Below are positions 18,277 to 27,177 of a stretch of 64,000 nucleotides of DNA, one piece after another. How positions within the stretch are numbered: the first letter of the stretch is position 1; each line of letters opens with the position of its first letter. Under the pieces are notes generated by a model, which worked only from the letters and a program-made list of their open reading frames with translations, did not search any database and was not told where the DNA came from. A program made the translations under genes and the position numbers. The stretch is from Mariniphaga sp041687255 (GTDB lineage Bacteria; Bacteroidota; Bacteroidia; Bacteroidales; Prolixibacteraceae), in the NCBI GenBank assembly GCA_041687255.1, contig JAWLCL010000004.1:124001-188000 (forward strand), written 5' to 3'.

Positions 18277-19686
18277 ATGCTGAAAAGAATTAAATATAAA
18301 CGTTTTGCATTGTCGGGTTTACTGGCACTGATGGTTATGGCATTTGCGGTAACCCAGGAATATTTTGTAGTTACCATCGGCGAAGCACGCACCTATTTTG
18401 TCGACAAAAATGAAAGCAGTACATATTACTGGCAGGTGTTTAATGACCCTGAATTCATGGTTTCTGCCCCAGCATCGGAAGCGTATTTCCCTGATGGAAA
18501 TGCCAGGCATTCTGTTGATATAGAATGGAGAAAGGAAGGTTTGTTTTATGTTGCAGTTGCTGAATACGATTTAAACGGCTGCATGAATCTAAAAGCAACG
18601 GCTGTTAAAGTTAATCCGGGGGGATTTATCGTAAACACCGGAAATGATACCATCATCGGGCAATGCCACCCGCTTCAGCTAAATGCTTATGTGGAAGAGC
18701 AGGAGGGATTATCATATACCTATAATTGGGAGCCTGCAGAAAATCTTGACGATCCTGAAAGCGCCACCCCTGTTTTTACTCCCGGAAGTTCAACACGTTT
18801 TACGGTTACCGTAACAAACAGCAATAGTGTTGCTGCTACCGGTTCTGTTCAGGTTACAGTTTCGGATGTTAAAGCAGATGCAGGTCCTGATGTATTCTTT
18901 TATTCCGGAGATACGGCACAATTCAATGGCAGCGACAGCAAGGGAGAAGGGTTGGAGTATTTCTGGACCACCACTGACGGAACTATTCTTTCGGGAGGAG
19001 AAACTGTAACTCCCGTCGTTCAGGGAGCCGGTTCATACGTTCTGAGGGTTACCGATCGTTTCGGATGTGAAGATTATGATACAGTGACTGTAGGTCTACT
19101 CACCCGCGAACCTGTTGTTTTTGATGACAGCGATACAACCGAATACCGTGAGGCAATTAAAATATACATTCTTGAAAATGATCACGATCCCGATAATGTC
19201 CTCGACCCTGCTTCACTAATGATTTCTGTTCCTCCAATGCATGGCACTGCAACCGTCGATTTTTCCGATAACTCAATATTGTATGAACCCGATAGAAATT
19301 TTAGCGGTAAAGATAATTTCAAGTACCGTATCTGCGATTTAAAAGGAAACTGCTATGAAGGATCGGTTTTCGTACTGGTAAATGATTTAAGGTTTATGAT
19401 ACCCGAGGCTTTTTCTCCTAACAGCGATGGCATCAACGATTATTTCGAAATTCCCGGTATCGAATATTATGAAGGTAACAGTATTGAAATCTTTAACCGG
19501 TGGGGCAGCCGTGTTTATCGTGCCGAAAACTATGGTATAAGCGCCATGCCAATTTTCTGGGACGGTAAGTCACATAAAGGCATCCGGCCCGGGAATGACC
19601 TGCTGCCTGCAGGAACCTATTTTTACTTGCTTGATTTGGGCAACGGTGAAAAACCCATTGCCGGTACAGTTTATCTGAAACGGTAA
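18277..19686 (+). CDS. Surface protein with PKD-like domains and type B T9SS C-terminal (gliding-motility) domain
   Basis: 469 residues. After an N-terminal hydrophobic segment (ALSGLLALMVMAFAVTQ) come Ig/PKD-like domains (about 110-190 and 195-275; GPDVFFYSGDTAQFNGSDS), a cadherin-like tandem-repeat domain (about 280-370; LENDHDPDNVLDPASL and FSGKDNFKYRICD), and the C-terminal sorting domain (about 380-469): FSPNSDGINDYFEIPGIE, IEIFNRWGSRVY, FWDGKSH and LPAGTYFYLLDL. This is the CHU_C/type B domain recognised by the type IX secretion system, so export to the cell surface is predicted. It is probably anchored with, or displays, the two upstream secreted proteins. Confidence 0.85.
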   Translation: MLKRIKYKRFALSGLLALMVMAFAVTQEYFVVTIGEARTYFVDKNESSTYYWQVFNDPEFMVSAPASEAYFPDGNARHSVDIEWRKEGLFYVAVAEYDLNGCMNLKATAVKVNPGGFIVNTGNDTIIGQCHPLQLNAYVEEQEGLSYTYNWEPAENLDDPESATPVFTPGSSTRFTVTVTNSNSVAATGSVQVTVSDVKADAGPDVFFYSGDTAQFNGSDSKGEGLEYFWTTTDGTILSGGETVTPVVQGAGSYVLRVTDRFGCEDYDTVTVGLLTREPVVFDDSDTTEYREAIKIYILENDHDPDNVLDPASLMISVPPMHGTATVDFSDNSILYEPDRNFSGKDNFKYRICDLKGNCYEGSVFVLVNDLRFMIPEAFSPNSDGINDYFEIPGIEYYEGNSIEIFNRWGSRVYRAENYGISAMPIFWDGKSHKGIRPGNDLLPAGTYFYLLDLGNGEKPIAGTVYLKR

Positions 19687-19860
19687 AGAAAGCATATCGT
19701 GATACTGAATCAACTCCTTCATACATACTGATTTTTCATCTGCTACATAGGAAACCAATGTACTTTTATGCCCTGCCAACACTATCATACTTCAATACGA
19801 TTGTTTCCTTCAATGATTGCAAACAATAATTTTTAATTTTTCCTCATCCTTAAAAAAATA

Positions 19861-19902
19861 TTATCTGTTTTAGATTATCTATTTTGTATAATCTATTTTG
19901 GA
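19861..19902. repeat. Three tandem 14-bp repeats
   Basis: TTATCTGTTTTAGA, TTATCTATTTTGTA and TAATCTATTTTGGA follow one another without gaps between two convergent genes. A fourth partial unit starts TAATTC. They could be a small array of binding sites or a slippage product. No function can be assigned. Confidence 0.6.
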
Positions 19903-19927
19903 TAATTCATATCTTTCTCAGCAGACC

Positions 19928-20965
19928 CTACTCAGTTTTTAACTTAGCTGCCTGCATTTCGTTTTTGTAGACGTGTTGCAGAAGTTTGCCGGCAATAGGT
20001 GGCCGGTAGTGTGAGATTTCGTAATAATTTGAAAAGTCTTCAGTTATTGCATTTTTTCCCGAAAAATCATAAACATTTGATTTCCCAAAAATGGAATATA
20101 GAATGATATCATCTTCCCTGGCAATATGTTCCTGATCGTATAAAGGACTTATTATTATCCTGAACCTTGTATTGTGTTTTTGAAATACGCTGTAAATTTC
20201 CCTGAGCATCTTTTCCTGACTCTGTCCGATAGTGGGAGGTGAAAACTTTTCTGTATCGCTTCTGCTATAGAATTCCTTCTTCTTTTCTTCCGTATAATAC
20301 TGGTTGTTGTTGATCAGGCGGTCGTAATAATGAAATGAGAGTTCGTTGGTAACAGGATTATACCTAAAAGGCCGGCTTTCAATTAAATGATTTGTGTACA
20401 TATAAGGCTTGAGCTTACCTGTTATTTTAAAATCAAGATAAGCATATATAAACTGAATGTTTAAAAAGCCGGTAATTGATGCAACATGAAAATCCAGCCA
20501 GTTTTCATAATTTACCAGCTGGGGCGAGATAATGCCCAGATGACCTGTTTTAGGCTCGGTGTTGCTAAGAATGCTTTTATCAAGCACAATAAGTGCATTT
20601 TTTATATCAACATTTTTCTCATCGAGGTAAAGTATTTTCTTATGCAAGGCATAAAGGTTCTCTCCTGCGGCATCAAAATGATAGGCCGGTTCATTTCCAA
20701 TGTACTTTTTCCAGTCGGAAATCCTGTAAAACCATGCCCTGGAGTTTCCAAAAATGAAAGAAGTATATTTATGTTGTTTGTAATTGTTTTCAAAATTGGA
20801 TGTTGCCACATAATCGGTATTCAAAAAAATAGTCCCGTTTACCCTTTTATCGAAATAAGAATCATATTCATACAATACTTTAAAGGGGTCGAAAATGAAA
20901 TAGAGCGACAGAATAATTAAAAAGGGCAATGAGAAAAACGATATTTTAAGAATAAACTTTTTCAT
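19928..20965 (-). CDS. SGNH/DltD-like partner of MBOAT acyltransferase
   Basis: 345 residues with one N-terminal membrane anchor (FSLPFLIILSLYFIF) and an extracytoplasmic region. FGNSRAW near residue 70 resembles the nucleophile block I (GxSR) of SGNH/AlgX/DltD-like proteins, and a late HYRPPIAG segment could supply the catalytic His. The gene starts 3 bp after the MBOAT gene, the usual pairing for transfer of acetyl or other acyl groups to extracellular polysaccharides. The substrate is unknown. The SGNH assignment rests on short motifs and gene context. Confidence 0.6.
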   Translation of the reverse strand: MKKFILKISFFSLPFLIILSLYFIFDPFKVLYEYDSYFDKRVNGTIFLNTDYVATSNFENNYKQHKYTSFIFGNSRAWFYRISDWKKYIGNEPAYHFDAAGENLYALHKKILYLDEKNVDIKNALIVLDKSILSNTEPKTGHLGIISPQLVNYENWLDFHVASITGFLNIQFIYAYLDFKITGKLKPYMYTNHLIESRPFRYNPVTNELSFHYYDRLINNNQYYTEEKKKEFYSRSDTEKFSPPTIGQSQEKMLREIYSVFQKHNTRFRIIISPLYDQEHIAREDDIILYSIFGKSNVYDFSGKNAITEDFSNYYEISHYRPPIAGKLLQHVYKNEMQAAKLKTE

Positions 20966-20968
20966 GCC

Positions 20969-22417
20969 TTAAAATTGAAAATAAATAAATTGCTGACCCT
21001 GGCCACCGTACCAGAAAATAACTGCAATGATTGTATAGTATGCTGCATATCGTACCGGTTTCGGCAGCCTTATATTCAGTTTGGCAATAGCATATTCCTG
21101 TTCGCGTCCCAGCCATTCAACAATAAGGAAAAGAAATATCAGGATGAACACCATCAGTGCTTTGCGGCTATCGGGAAAAGAAGGGACAGTAAGGAATGAT
21201 GTTGAAAATATCTCACCCAGGTAAGCAAACGCATGCCCTACATTTTCAGCTCTGAAAAATACCCATGCCAGTACGGTAAGGGCAAATGTTGTTCCCATCT
21301 GGAAAAGCTCTTTCACTGAGGGTAGCAATCTGCCTTGTGCCACCGTTTCAAGGTGGGTCCTGTTCCGGTTAGCAAGCATAAGGGGCAGGAAATAAATGGC
21401 ATTCAAAGCGCCCCAGATGATAAATGTCCAGTTTGCACCGTGCCAGAAACCGCTTACCAGAAAGATGATAAACGTGTTCCTGATTTTCATGCCTGTCCCT
21501 CCGCGGCTACCGCCCAATGGAATGTAGAGATAATCACGGAACCAAGTCGACAGTGAAATGTGCCACCTGCGCCAGAATTCGGCAATGTCCCTTGAGAAAT
21601 AGGGATAGGCAAAATTTCGCATCAGGTTAAATCCAAACAGCCGGGCGGTACCGATTGCTATATCGGAATAACCCGAAAAGTCGCCATAAATCTGAAAGGC
21701 AAAAAATATAGCCCCAAAAAACAATGTGCTTCCAGAATAATCATCGGAATTGGCAAAAATTGCGTTGGCAATCATAGCACTGTTATCAGCGATAACAATT
21801 TTTTTGAAGAACCCCCAAAGGATCTGCCGCATTCCGTCAGTGGCATGTTCATACCGGAAAGTTCGCTTCTGCTGAAACTGTGAAAGCAGGTTTTTGGCCC
21901 TTTCGATAGGACCGGCCACCAATTGCGGGAAGAAGCTTACAAATGCTGCAAACGCTATGAAATCATGGGTAGGCTCCATTTTCCTCTTATATACATCGAT
22001 GGTATAGCTTAAGGTTTGAAACGTATAAAAGCTGATACCTACCGGTAGAATAATGCTCAGTGTGTTAAAACCCAATACTGCCTGTAGCCCAGGTGCAACA
22101 TCATAAAGTGAATCAAGAAAGAAATTGAAATATTTGAAAACTCCAAGCAACCCGATATTCACTGTTATGCTGGTCCATAACAGTAATTTGCGCTTTAATT
22201 TATTTTCCTGGAATTCTAACCCCCGGCCAATTGCATAATCAACCAAAGTGCTGAAAAAAATCAGCGACAAAAAACGCCAGTCCCACCATCCATAAAATAA
22301 ATAGCTTGCCCCCGTCACAAAAAGATTTTGCAACTTTAGGCTCTTATTGATTACTTTCCAGTACAGAATGAATACCAAGGGCAAAAATACCAGAAATTCA
22401 AACGAATTAAACAGCAT
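20969..22417 (-). CDS. MBOAT-family membrane O-acyltransferase
   Basis: 482 residues, polytopic, of the AlgI/PatB/DltB type. Family hallmarks are seen: SYLFYGWWDWRFL near the start, ISFYTFQTLSYTIDVYKRK, QLVAGPIERAKNLLSQ, FWRRWHISLSTWFRDYLYIPLGG, and the invariant histidine in SGFWHGANWTFIIWG near residue 328. It moves acyl groups across the cytoplasmic membrane for transfer to a polymer, usually helped by an SGNH-like partner such as the next gene. The polymer cannot be told from the sequence; no exopolysaccharide cluster lies within the window. Confidence 0.92.
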   Translation of the reverse strand: MLFNSFEFLVFLPLVFILYWKVINKSLKLQNLFVTGASYLFYGWWDWRFLSLIFFSTLVDYAIGRGLEFQENKLKRKLLLWTSITVNIGLLGVFKYFNFFLDSLYDVAPGLQAVLGFNTLSIILPVGISFYTFQTLSYTIDVYKRKMEPTHDFIAFAAFVSFFPQLVAGPIERAKNLLSQFQQKRTFRYEHATDGMRQILWGFFKKIVIADNSAMIANAIFANSDDYSGSTLFFGAIFFAFQIYGDFSGYSDIAIGTARLFGFNLMRNFAYPYFSRDIAEFWRRWHISLSTWFRDYLYIPLGGSRGGTGMKIRNTFIIFLVSGFWHGANWTFIIWGALNAIYFLPLMLANRNRTHLETVAQGRLLPSVKELFQMGTTFALTVLAWVFFRAENVGHAFAYLGEIFSTSFLTVPSFPDSRKALMVFILIFLFLIVEWLGREQEYAIAKLNIRLPKPVRYAAYYTIIAVIFWYGGQGQQFIYFQF

Positions 22418-22717
22418 ATTTTTGTGTGTTGCTATTCATTAACGAATCTGCTACAAAAATTGTTTTTTTAAATTCAGTTTTTTATTAATTATTAATCGGA
22501 TGAACTGTTGTAACAAGATTCATTGTAAAATTATTAATAGTTGTTGATTTTTTCAAGATTTACTCATCGAATGAATAAAAAACTTACCTACTATCAGATA
22601 ATTTATTCCGGCAGAAAACAAAAGCTGAATGCATTGTTGGTTGCCGGGGTATAACACCATCTTTTTTTTAGCATCAGCTCAGGTGCTTAAATCAAAATTA
22701 TTGAGCCTGAAAAATAA

Positions 22718-22816
22718 TATTCTGAAGTATGTATTCTTTACATTCATCAAAGTCTTGTAAAAGATGGTTTGGTGAAAAATGCTGTTGAATGGGTGTTTTC
22801 TTCGGCCCGTGATTAA
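22718..22816 (+). pseudogene. C-terminal remnant of a REP-associated (Y1, IS200-like) transposase
   Basis: The plus strand encodes about 32 residues containing YIHQSLVKDGLV and EWVFSSARD before a stop. This matches the end of RAYT/TnpA_REP Y1 transposases, whose conserved tail reads YIHxNPVxxGLV...W.YSSxRDY. An in-frame stop lies just upstream (22715), and no start or HUH/tyrosine motifs are visible, so only the tail survives. The expected final Tyr codon has become TAA. It lies 130 bp from a palindrome of the type such transposases mobilise. Confidence 0.65.
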
Positions 22817-22933
22817 ATAAATTGAAGAAATGCTATTCTGAGCAATTAGGATCTTACCAGATAGTACATTATTAATTTTAGTTATTAACGGATGACCTGA
22901 GAGTCAACCGATGAATTTCTCCAGGTGCATTCT

Positions 22934-23002
22934 CTATACCTTCCTCTAATCAAATTCGGAAAAACGCGAATTTGATTAGAGGGAGATATGGTTTTGGTAT
23001 GT
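22934..23002. repeat. REP-like palindrome, copy 2
   Basis: Arms of 16 bp, CCTCTAATCAAATTCG (22943-22958) and its complement (22967-22982), around the 8-bp spacer GAAAAACG. GGTATGT follows 19 bp after the core right arm and CTATACC lies just before the left arm. It shares the 10-bp core arms and the 8-bp spacing with copy 1. Confidence 0.7.
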
Positions 23003-23299
23003 AATTGAGAAGGATATAAAATCATTTCAATTCGGAGTAAATACCGGCTGAAACTGAAGAAGCAACTCCAGCAATCTTTATGGTATAAAACATTAATAAA
23101 CGGTGAATGGCAATTGATAATGAAATGAAGCGTATTTTATAATGTGATTTGCCTTATCGGAAATATCCGTGTATAGCAATACTTGTCCAGGTTAATGAAG
23201 ATTGGGGCTGATTCAGAAAAAAAACAGGATGGAAAGAAAATTGCTTGTGCAGAAGTTACTATATGACGGATTATTCGGTAATTTGATTATAATGATCGA

Positions 23300-23602
23300 T
23301 TATATTTCCACCTTCCAGCTGACCTCCCGACCCGTCGATAAGGACAGCGAAAAGGAGGAGAGGTCCCTGTTATCGAACATGCCGTGGAAAATGATGTTGC
23401 CGCCCGTGATTTTTTCTCCCTCAAAGGAAACTGTAAATTCAAGCGAAAGGGGCATGTAGCCCCGATAAAGAACAACATCGTGTCCTTTTTTTGAATAGTT
23501 TTCCAACAGGTAATGTATCTCGTCAAAACTTTCCGATATATTGTGTTTGCGGGCAAAGGAGATAATTTCATCCAGCCTGCCATTGCTGTTATCTTTTATC
23601 AT
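23300..23602 (-). CDS. Small conserved-looking protein of unknown function
   Basis: 100 residues, no signal peptide or membrane segment: an N-terminal helical part (LDEIISFARKHNISESFDEI) and a beta-rich C-terminal part (YRGYMPLSLEFTV, GGNIIFHGM, SLSLSTGREVSWKVEI). The overall look, with a closing YHG/W segment, is like DUF4120-type small Bacteroidota proteins, but that comparison is from memory and weak. The Shine-Dalgarno is poor, as is common here. It stands alone after the gene-free region. Confidence 0.5.
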   Translation of the reverse strand: MIKDNSNGRLDEIISFARKHNISESFDEIHYLLENYSKKGHDVVLYRGYMPLSLEFTVSFEGEKITGGNIIFHGMFDNRDLSSFSLSLSTGREVSWKVEI

Positions 23603-23853
23603 TTCTTTTATATTTTTTTGAACTACAATGGTTAAGCCGGTTTATTGATGGCGTTTTAAAGGTACAGTAAAATCATTTTATATTCATAATTTTTTTTGTG
23701 AATATTTTTAAAAAGATGAAATATCCTATAGGCAATTTGCTGATATTGGGTGGTGCAAGGCTGATTTTCATTTACTGTTTGAACCCTTTTTAATTTTTGT
23801 GTATTTTTAGTGTGTTTTTATAAATACAGAATTTTACAGCAAAAGTACCTACC

Positions 23854-24285
23854 ATGAAATCATTTGTAAAATTGATCTACAGGTCGAATGTATCCTATTT
23901 CCCGTCGAAGCTGCCGGTGCAGTTTTACGGATTGCCCGATGGCAAGGTGTACGTTGTTTATGCCAGGTTTTATGAAATTCAATACGACAGGACCTACCTG
24001 GAGTTTGTATTCGCCGAGCATAAAGAGTTTTCATACGATTACGAAAACGAACGGTTGATCCCTCATGACGGTTCAGCCGGGAAATATCCTGTGTACAATG
24101 AAATTGTAGATAAGCCCGATCCAAAGATTGAAATCGTAAAAACGTTCCGCGATATCAATTCCTTTGCCGAAGCTTACAACCATTTGAACAAGAAGGCTCA
24201 GAACATTTTGCGTCAACAGAAGATGAGCCAGAATGTACAGGATTTTTCGAACGGTGATTTGAATAATCTTACAGCAGCGGTCTAA
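23854..24285 (+). CDS. Hypothetical cytoplasmic protein
   Basis: 143 residues, no signal peptide. A beta-rich first half (YFPSKLPVQFYGLPDGKVYV, YARFYEIQYD) is followed by helices (FRDINSFAEAYNHLNKKAQ) and a Gln/Asn-rich tail. I do not recognise the family. Reading-frame length and codon use look normal for a gene. It precedes clpB by about 200 bp on the same strand, but a separate promoter for clpB makes co-regulation uncertain. Confidence 0.55.
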   Translation: MKSFVKLIYRSNVSYFPSKLPVQFYGLPDGKVYVVYARFYEIQYDRTYLEFVFAEHKEFSYDYENERLIPHDGSAGKYPVYNEIVDKPDPKIEIVKTFRDINSFAEAYNHLNKKAQNILRQQKMSQNVQDFSNGDLNNLTAAV

Positions 24286-24424
24286 AACCGGTTGCTGAAC
24301 CCAACACATTTTATCGGCCATTTTGCCGTTAGCAGATGGTTGAGTGGTTATTCCTGCCATATATTCACCCCTTCTCATTAAAACTATGCTAATATTTCAT
24401 TTTTTCCCGATGGTGCTGTGACAT

Positions 24425-24457
24425 TTTGTCTATCAGTGCTTTATGGTGTAAGTTTTG
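24425..24457 (+). promoter_or_regulatory. Promoter-like element upstream of clpB
   Basis: TTTG (24425-24428), a 20-bp spacer, then TAAGTTTTG (24449-24457). This is close to the Bacteroidota vegetative consensus TTTG-N19-21-TANNTTTG with one extra T. It lies 35 bp before the clpB ATG. Confidence 0.5.
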
Positions 24458-24492
24458 CAGGTTTATCAGCAAAAAAATAAAACATTTTTATT

Positions 24493-27081
24493 ATGAACCT
24501 GAATAATTTTACCATAAAAGCACAGGAGGCCATTCAGCATGCATTCCAGGTGGCACAGGGAAACAACCAGCAGGCTGTTGAAACGGGCCATATCCTGAAA
24601 GGTTTGTTTCATTCGGCGGAAAATGTTGTGGGTTTCCTGATGAAAAAACTGGGAGTTGAAACTGCCATTTTTCAGCAGGCGGCCGATAAGATCGTTGAAG
24701 GATATCCAAAGGTAACCGGTGGTGAGCAATATGTTTCTTCACCGGCCAACCGGGTATTGCAGAAGTCGCTTGCCCTTGCACAGGAGATGGGCGACCAGTT
24801 TGTTTCAGTTGAGCATATTTTGGTGGCCCTTTTGGATGCGGGCGATTCGGTGAGCCGCCTGATGAAGGACAACGGCATAACCCGTAAAGAGCTTCAAAAA
24901 GCCATTGAGGAACTGCGCAAGGGAGCGAAGGTTGACAGTCAGACTGCCGAGGATCGCTTTAACTCGCTGAACCGTTTTGCGCTGAACCTTAATGAGAGGG
25001 CCCGCTCGGGTAAGCTTGACCCGGTTATCGGACGCGATGAGGAAATCCGCCGTATTTTGCAAATCCTTTCCCGCCGTACCAAGAACAATCCTATTCTTAT
25101 TGGTGAGCCGGGCACCGGGAAAACTGCAATTGCCGAAGGTCTGGCACATCGGATTGTGCGAGGTGATGTACCTGAAAACCTGAAATCGAAGCAGGTGTTT
25201 TCGCTCGATATGGGCGCGTTGATTGCCGGTGCCAAGTATAAAGGCGAGTTTGAGGAACGCCTGAAGGCTGTGGTGCATGAAGTGGTGCATTCAAACGAGG
25301 AGGTTATACTGTTTATCGATGAGATACATACCCTGGTAGGTGCCGGTAAGGGAGAGGGAGCCATGGATGCTGCCAATATCCTGAAGCCTGCACTGGCAAG
25401 GGGAGAGTTGCGTGCAATCGGCGCAACCACCTTCAGCGAGTACCAAAAGTACTTTGAGAAGGATAAGGCACTCGAACGCAGGTTCCAGGTAGTACATGTT
25501 GATGAGCCGGATACCCTAAGTGCAATCTCCATTCTCAGGGGAATCAAGGAACGGTACGAAAGTCATCACAAAGTGCGCATTAAGGATGACGCCATCATAG
25601 CTGCGGTGGAGCTGTCGCAGCGGTATATTTCCGACCGTTTTCTGCCCGATAAGGCGATCGACCTGATGGATGAGGCAGCGGCCAAATTACGCCTTGAAAT
25701 GGATTCGGTGCCCGAAGAGCTCGATGAAATTGAACGCCGCATTAAGCAACTTGAAATTGAACGTGAAGCCATCAAGCGTGAAAAGGATACAAAAAAACTG
25801 GAATCGCTTGGCGAAGAGATTTCAAACCTGAAGGAAAAGCAGTCGCACCTGCGGGCCAAATGGGAAAACGAGAAGTCGGTAATTAATTCTATACAGAAAA
25901 GTAAGGCGCAGATCGAGGATTATAAGGTGGAAGCCGAAGAGGCCGAGCGTCAAGGCCGGTATGAACGGGTAGCCGAGCTTCGGTACGGAAAAATAAAAGA
26001 AGCTGAGAACGATATAGAAAACCTGCAGAAGGAGCTTCAGAAGATGAAGGAAGGGGAGAGCCTTATTAAGGAGGAAGTGGATTCCGAAGACATTGCCGAA
26101 GTGGTTGCCCGCTGGACCGGCATACCCGTTTCGAAGATGTTGCAGAGTGAACGGGAAAAACTGCTCCATATGGAAGACGAGCTGCGCAACCGGGTGGTAG
26201 GGCAGCAAGAAGCCATTGCTGCCGTTTCGGATGCTGTGCGCCGCAGCAGGGCAGGATTGCAGGATGAAAAGCGGCCCATTGGTTCGTTTATCTTCCTGGG
26301 GTCAACCGGTGTGGGTAAAACCGAGCTGGCAAAGGCTTTGGCAGAATACCTGTTCGATAATGAGAATGCGATAACCCGCATCGACATGTCGGAATACCAG
26401 GAGAAGTTTTCGGTGACAAGGCTCATTGGCAGCCCTCCGGGGTATGTGGGATACGATGAAGGGGGCCAGCTGACCGAAGCTGTAAGGCATAAACCTTACT
26501 CGGTGGTGCTGTTCGATGAGATTGAAAAAGCGCATCCCGACGTGTTTAATGTGCTGCTGCAGGTGCTCGATGATGGGCGACTGACCGACAACAAAGGGCG
26601 GACGGTGAATTTTAAGAATACGATTATTATCATGACCTCCAACCTGGGGTCGCACCTGATACAGGAGAGTTTTAGTAATATGAATGCAGCCAACCAGGAA
26701 GAGGTGCTGGAAGAAACCCGCAAAAAACTGATGGAGTTGCTGCGTCGCACCATCAGGCCAGAATTCCTGAACCGCATCGATGAAACGATTGTATTTACGC
26801 CGCTTTCAAGAAGCGACATTAATAAGATCGTGAAGCTGCAGTTTAACCAGGTGCTGAAACGGCTCTCGGGCACCGATGTGAAAATTTCACTTACCGATGC
26901 AGCAGTCGACTGGCTTGCCGCTGTCGGGTATGACCCTCACTTCGGCGCACGGCCGGTAAAACGCCAGCTGCAGAAGTATGTATTGAATGAACTCTCGCGA
27001 AGGATACTGGCAGGTAACGTTGATAAAGACAAGCCCATCGTAATTGACGTGGAGGATGAGGGGCTGGTGTTTAAGAATTAG
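24493..27081 (+). CDS. clpB: ATP-dependent disaggregase ClpB
   Basis: Hsp100 chaperone that pulls polypeptides out of aggregates together with DnaK. 862 residues, standard length. Order of parts: N-terminal Clp repeats (1-145), AAA+ domain 1 with Walker A GEPGTGKTAIAE near residue 205 and LFIDEIHTLVGAGKGEGAMD, the long coiled-coil M domain (about 405-535; EELDEIERRIKQLEIEREA) that separates ClpB from ClpA/C, and AAA+ domain 2 with GSTGVGKTELAKALAE near 603, VVLFDEIEKAHPDVFN and the C-terminal GARPVKRQLQKYV. All ATPase motifs look intact. Codon use is somewhat richer in G/C than in neighbours, as expected for a highly expressed gene. A strong terminator follows. Confidence 0.97.
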   Translation: MNLNNFTIKAQEAIQHAFQVAQGNNQQAVETGHILKGLFHSAENVVGFLMKKLGVETAIFQQAADKIVEGYPKVTGGEQYVSSPANRVLQKSLALAQEMGDQFVSVEHILVALLDAGDSVSRLMKDNGITRKELQKAIEELRKGAKVDSQTAEDRFNSLNRFALNLNERARSGKLDPVIGRDEEIRRILQILSRRTKNNPILIGEPGTGKTAIAEGLAHRIVRGDVPENLKSKQVFSLDMGALIAGAKYKGEFEERLKAVVHEVVHSNEEVILFIDEIHTLVGAGKGEGAMDAANILKPALARGELRAIGATTFSEYQKYFEKDKALERRFQVVHVDEPDTLSAISILRGIKERYESHHKVRIKDDAIIAAVELSQRYISDRFLPDKAIDLMDEAAAKLRLEMDSVPEELDEIERRIKQLEIEREAIKREKDTKKLESLGEEISNLKEKQSHLRAKWENEKSVINSIQKSKAQIEDYKVEAEEAERQGRYERVAELRYGKIKEAENDIENLQKELQKMKEGESLIKEEVDSEDIAEVVARWTGIPVSKMLQSEREKLLHMEDELRNRVVGQQEAIAAVSDAVRRSRAGLQDEKRPIGSFIFLGSTGVGKTELAKALAEYLFDNENAITRIDMSEYQEKFSVTRLIGSPPGYVGYDEGGQLTEAVRHKPYSVVLFDEIEKAHPDVFNVLLQVLDDGRLTDNKGRTVNFKNTIIIMTSNLGSHLIQESFSNMNAANQEEVLEETRKKLMELLRRTIRPEFLNRIDETIVFTPLSRSDINKIVKLQFNQVLKRLSGTDVKISLTDAAVDWLAAVGYDPHFGARPVKRQLQKYVLNELSRRILAGNVDKDKPIVIDVEDEGLVFKN

Positions 27082-27106
27082 TTCGATTTAACAGTTTGGT
27101 CAAGTT

Positions 27107-27146
27107 ATCCCTGACAGGGTTCGAAGTTCTGTCAGGGATGTTTTTT
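27107..27146 (+). terminator. Rho-independent terminator of clpB
   Basis: ATCCCTGACAG and CTGTCAGGGAT form a perfect 11-bp stem around GGTTCGAAGTT, followed by G and six T. It lies 26 bp after the clpB stop. Confidence 0.85.
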
Positions 27147-27177
27147 AAAGTAGCCTGCAGCAACAAACTGCCTGAAA

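Larger units (their letters stand above)
22418..23299. other. Long gene-free region with mobile-element debris
   Basis: 880 bp without a plausible gene, upstream of the MBOAT operon. It holds the C-terminal fragment of a REP-associated transposase and palindrome copy 2 about 130 bp further on. The rest is A/T-rich with many stops in all frames. Confidence 0.6.

Noticed and set aside
22418..22717. Search for the missing 5' part of the REP-associated transposase
   Set aside because: No HUH motif, no catalytic tyrosine context and no frame beyond about 30 codons was found before the surviving tail.
23287..23583. 98-codon minus-strand frame overlapping the 100-residue gene in another frame
   Set aside because: The gene at 23300-23602 has more regular helix and strand composition; the alternative is Pro/Arg/Ser-rich and has no recognisable pattern.
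24805..26873. Several minus-strand frames of 90-200 codons inside clpB
   Set aside because: All are antisense to the conserved ClpB frame and rich in Ser/Arg as expected for G/C-rich antisense reading.
27117..27127. GGGTTCGAAGTT looked like a tRNA T-loop
   Set aside because: It is the loop of the clpB terminator; no acceptor stem, anticodon arm or CCA fits around it.
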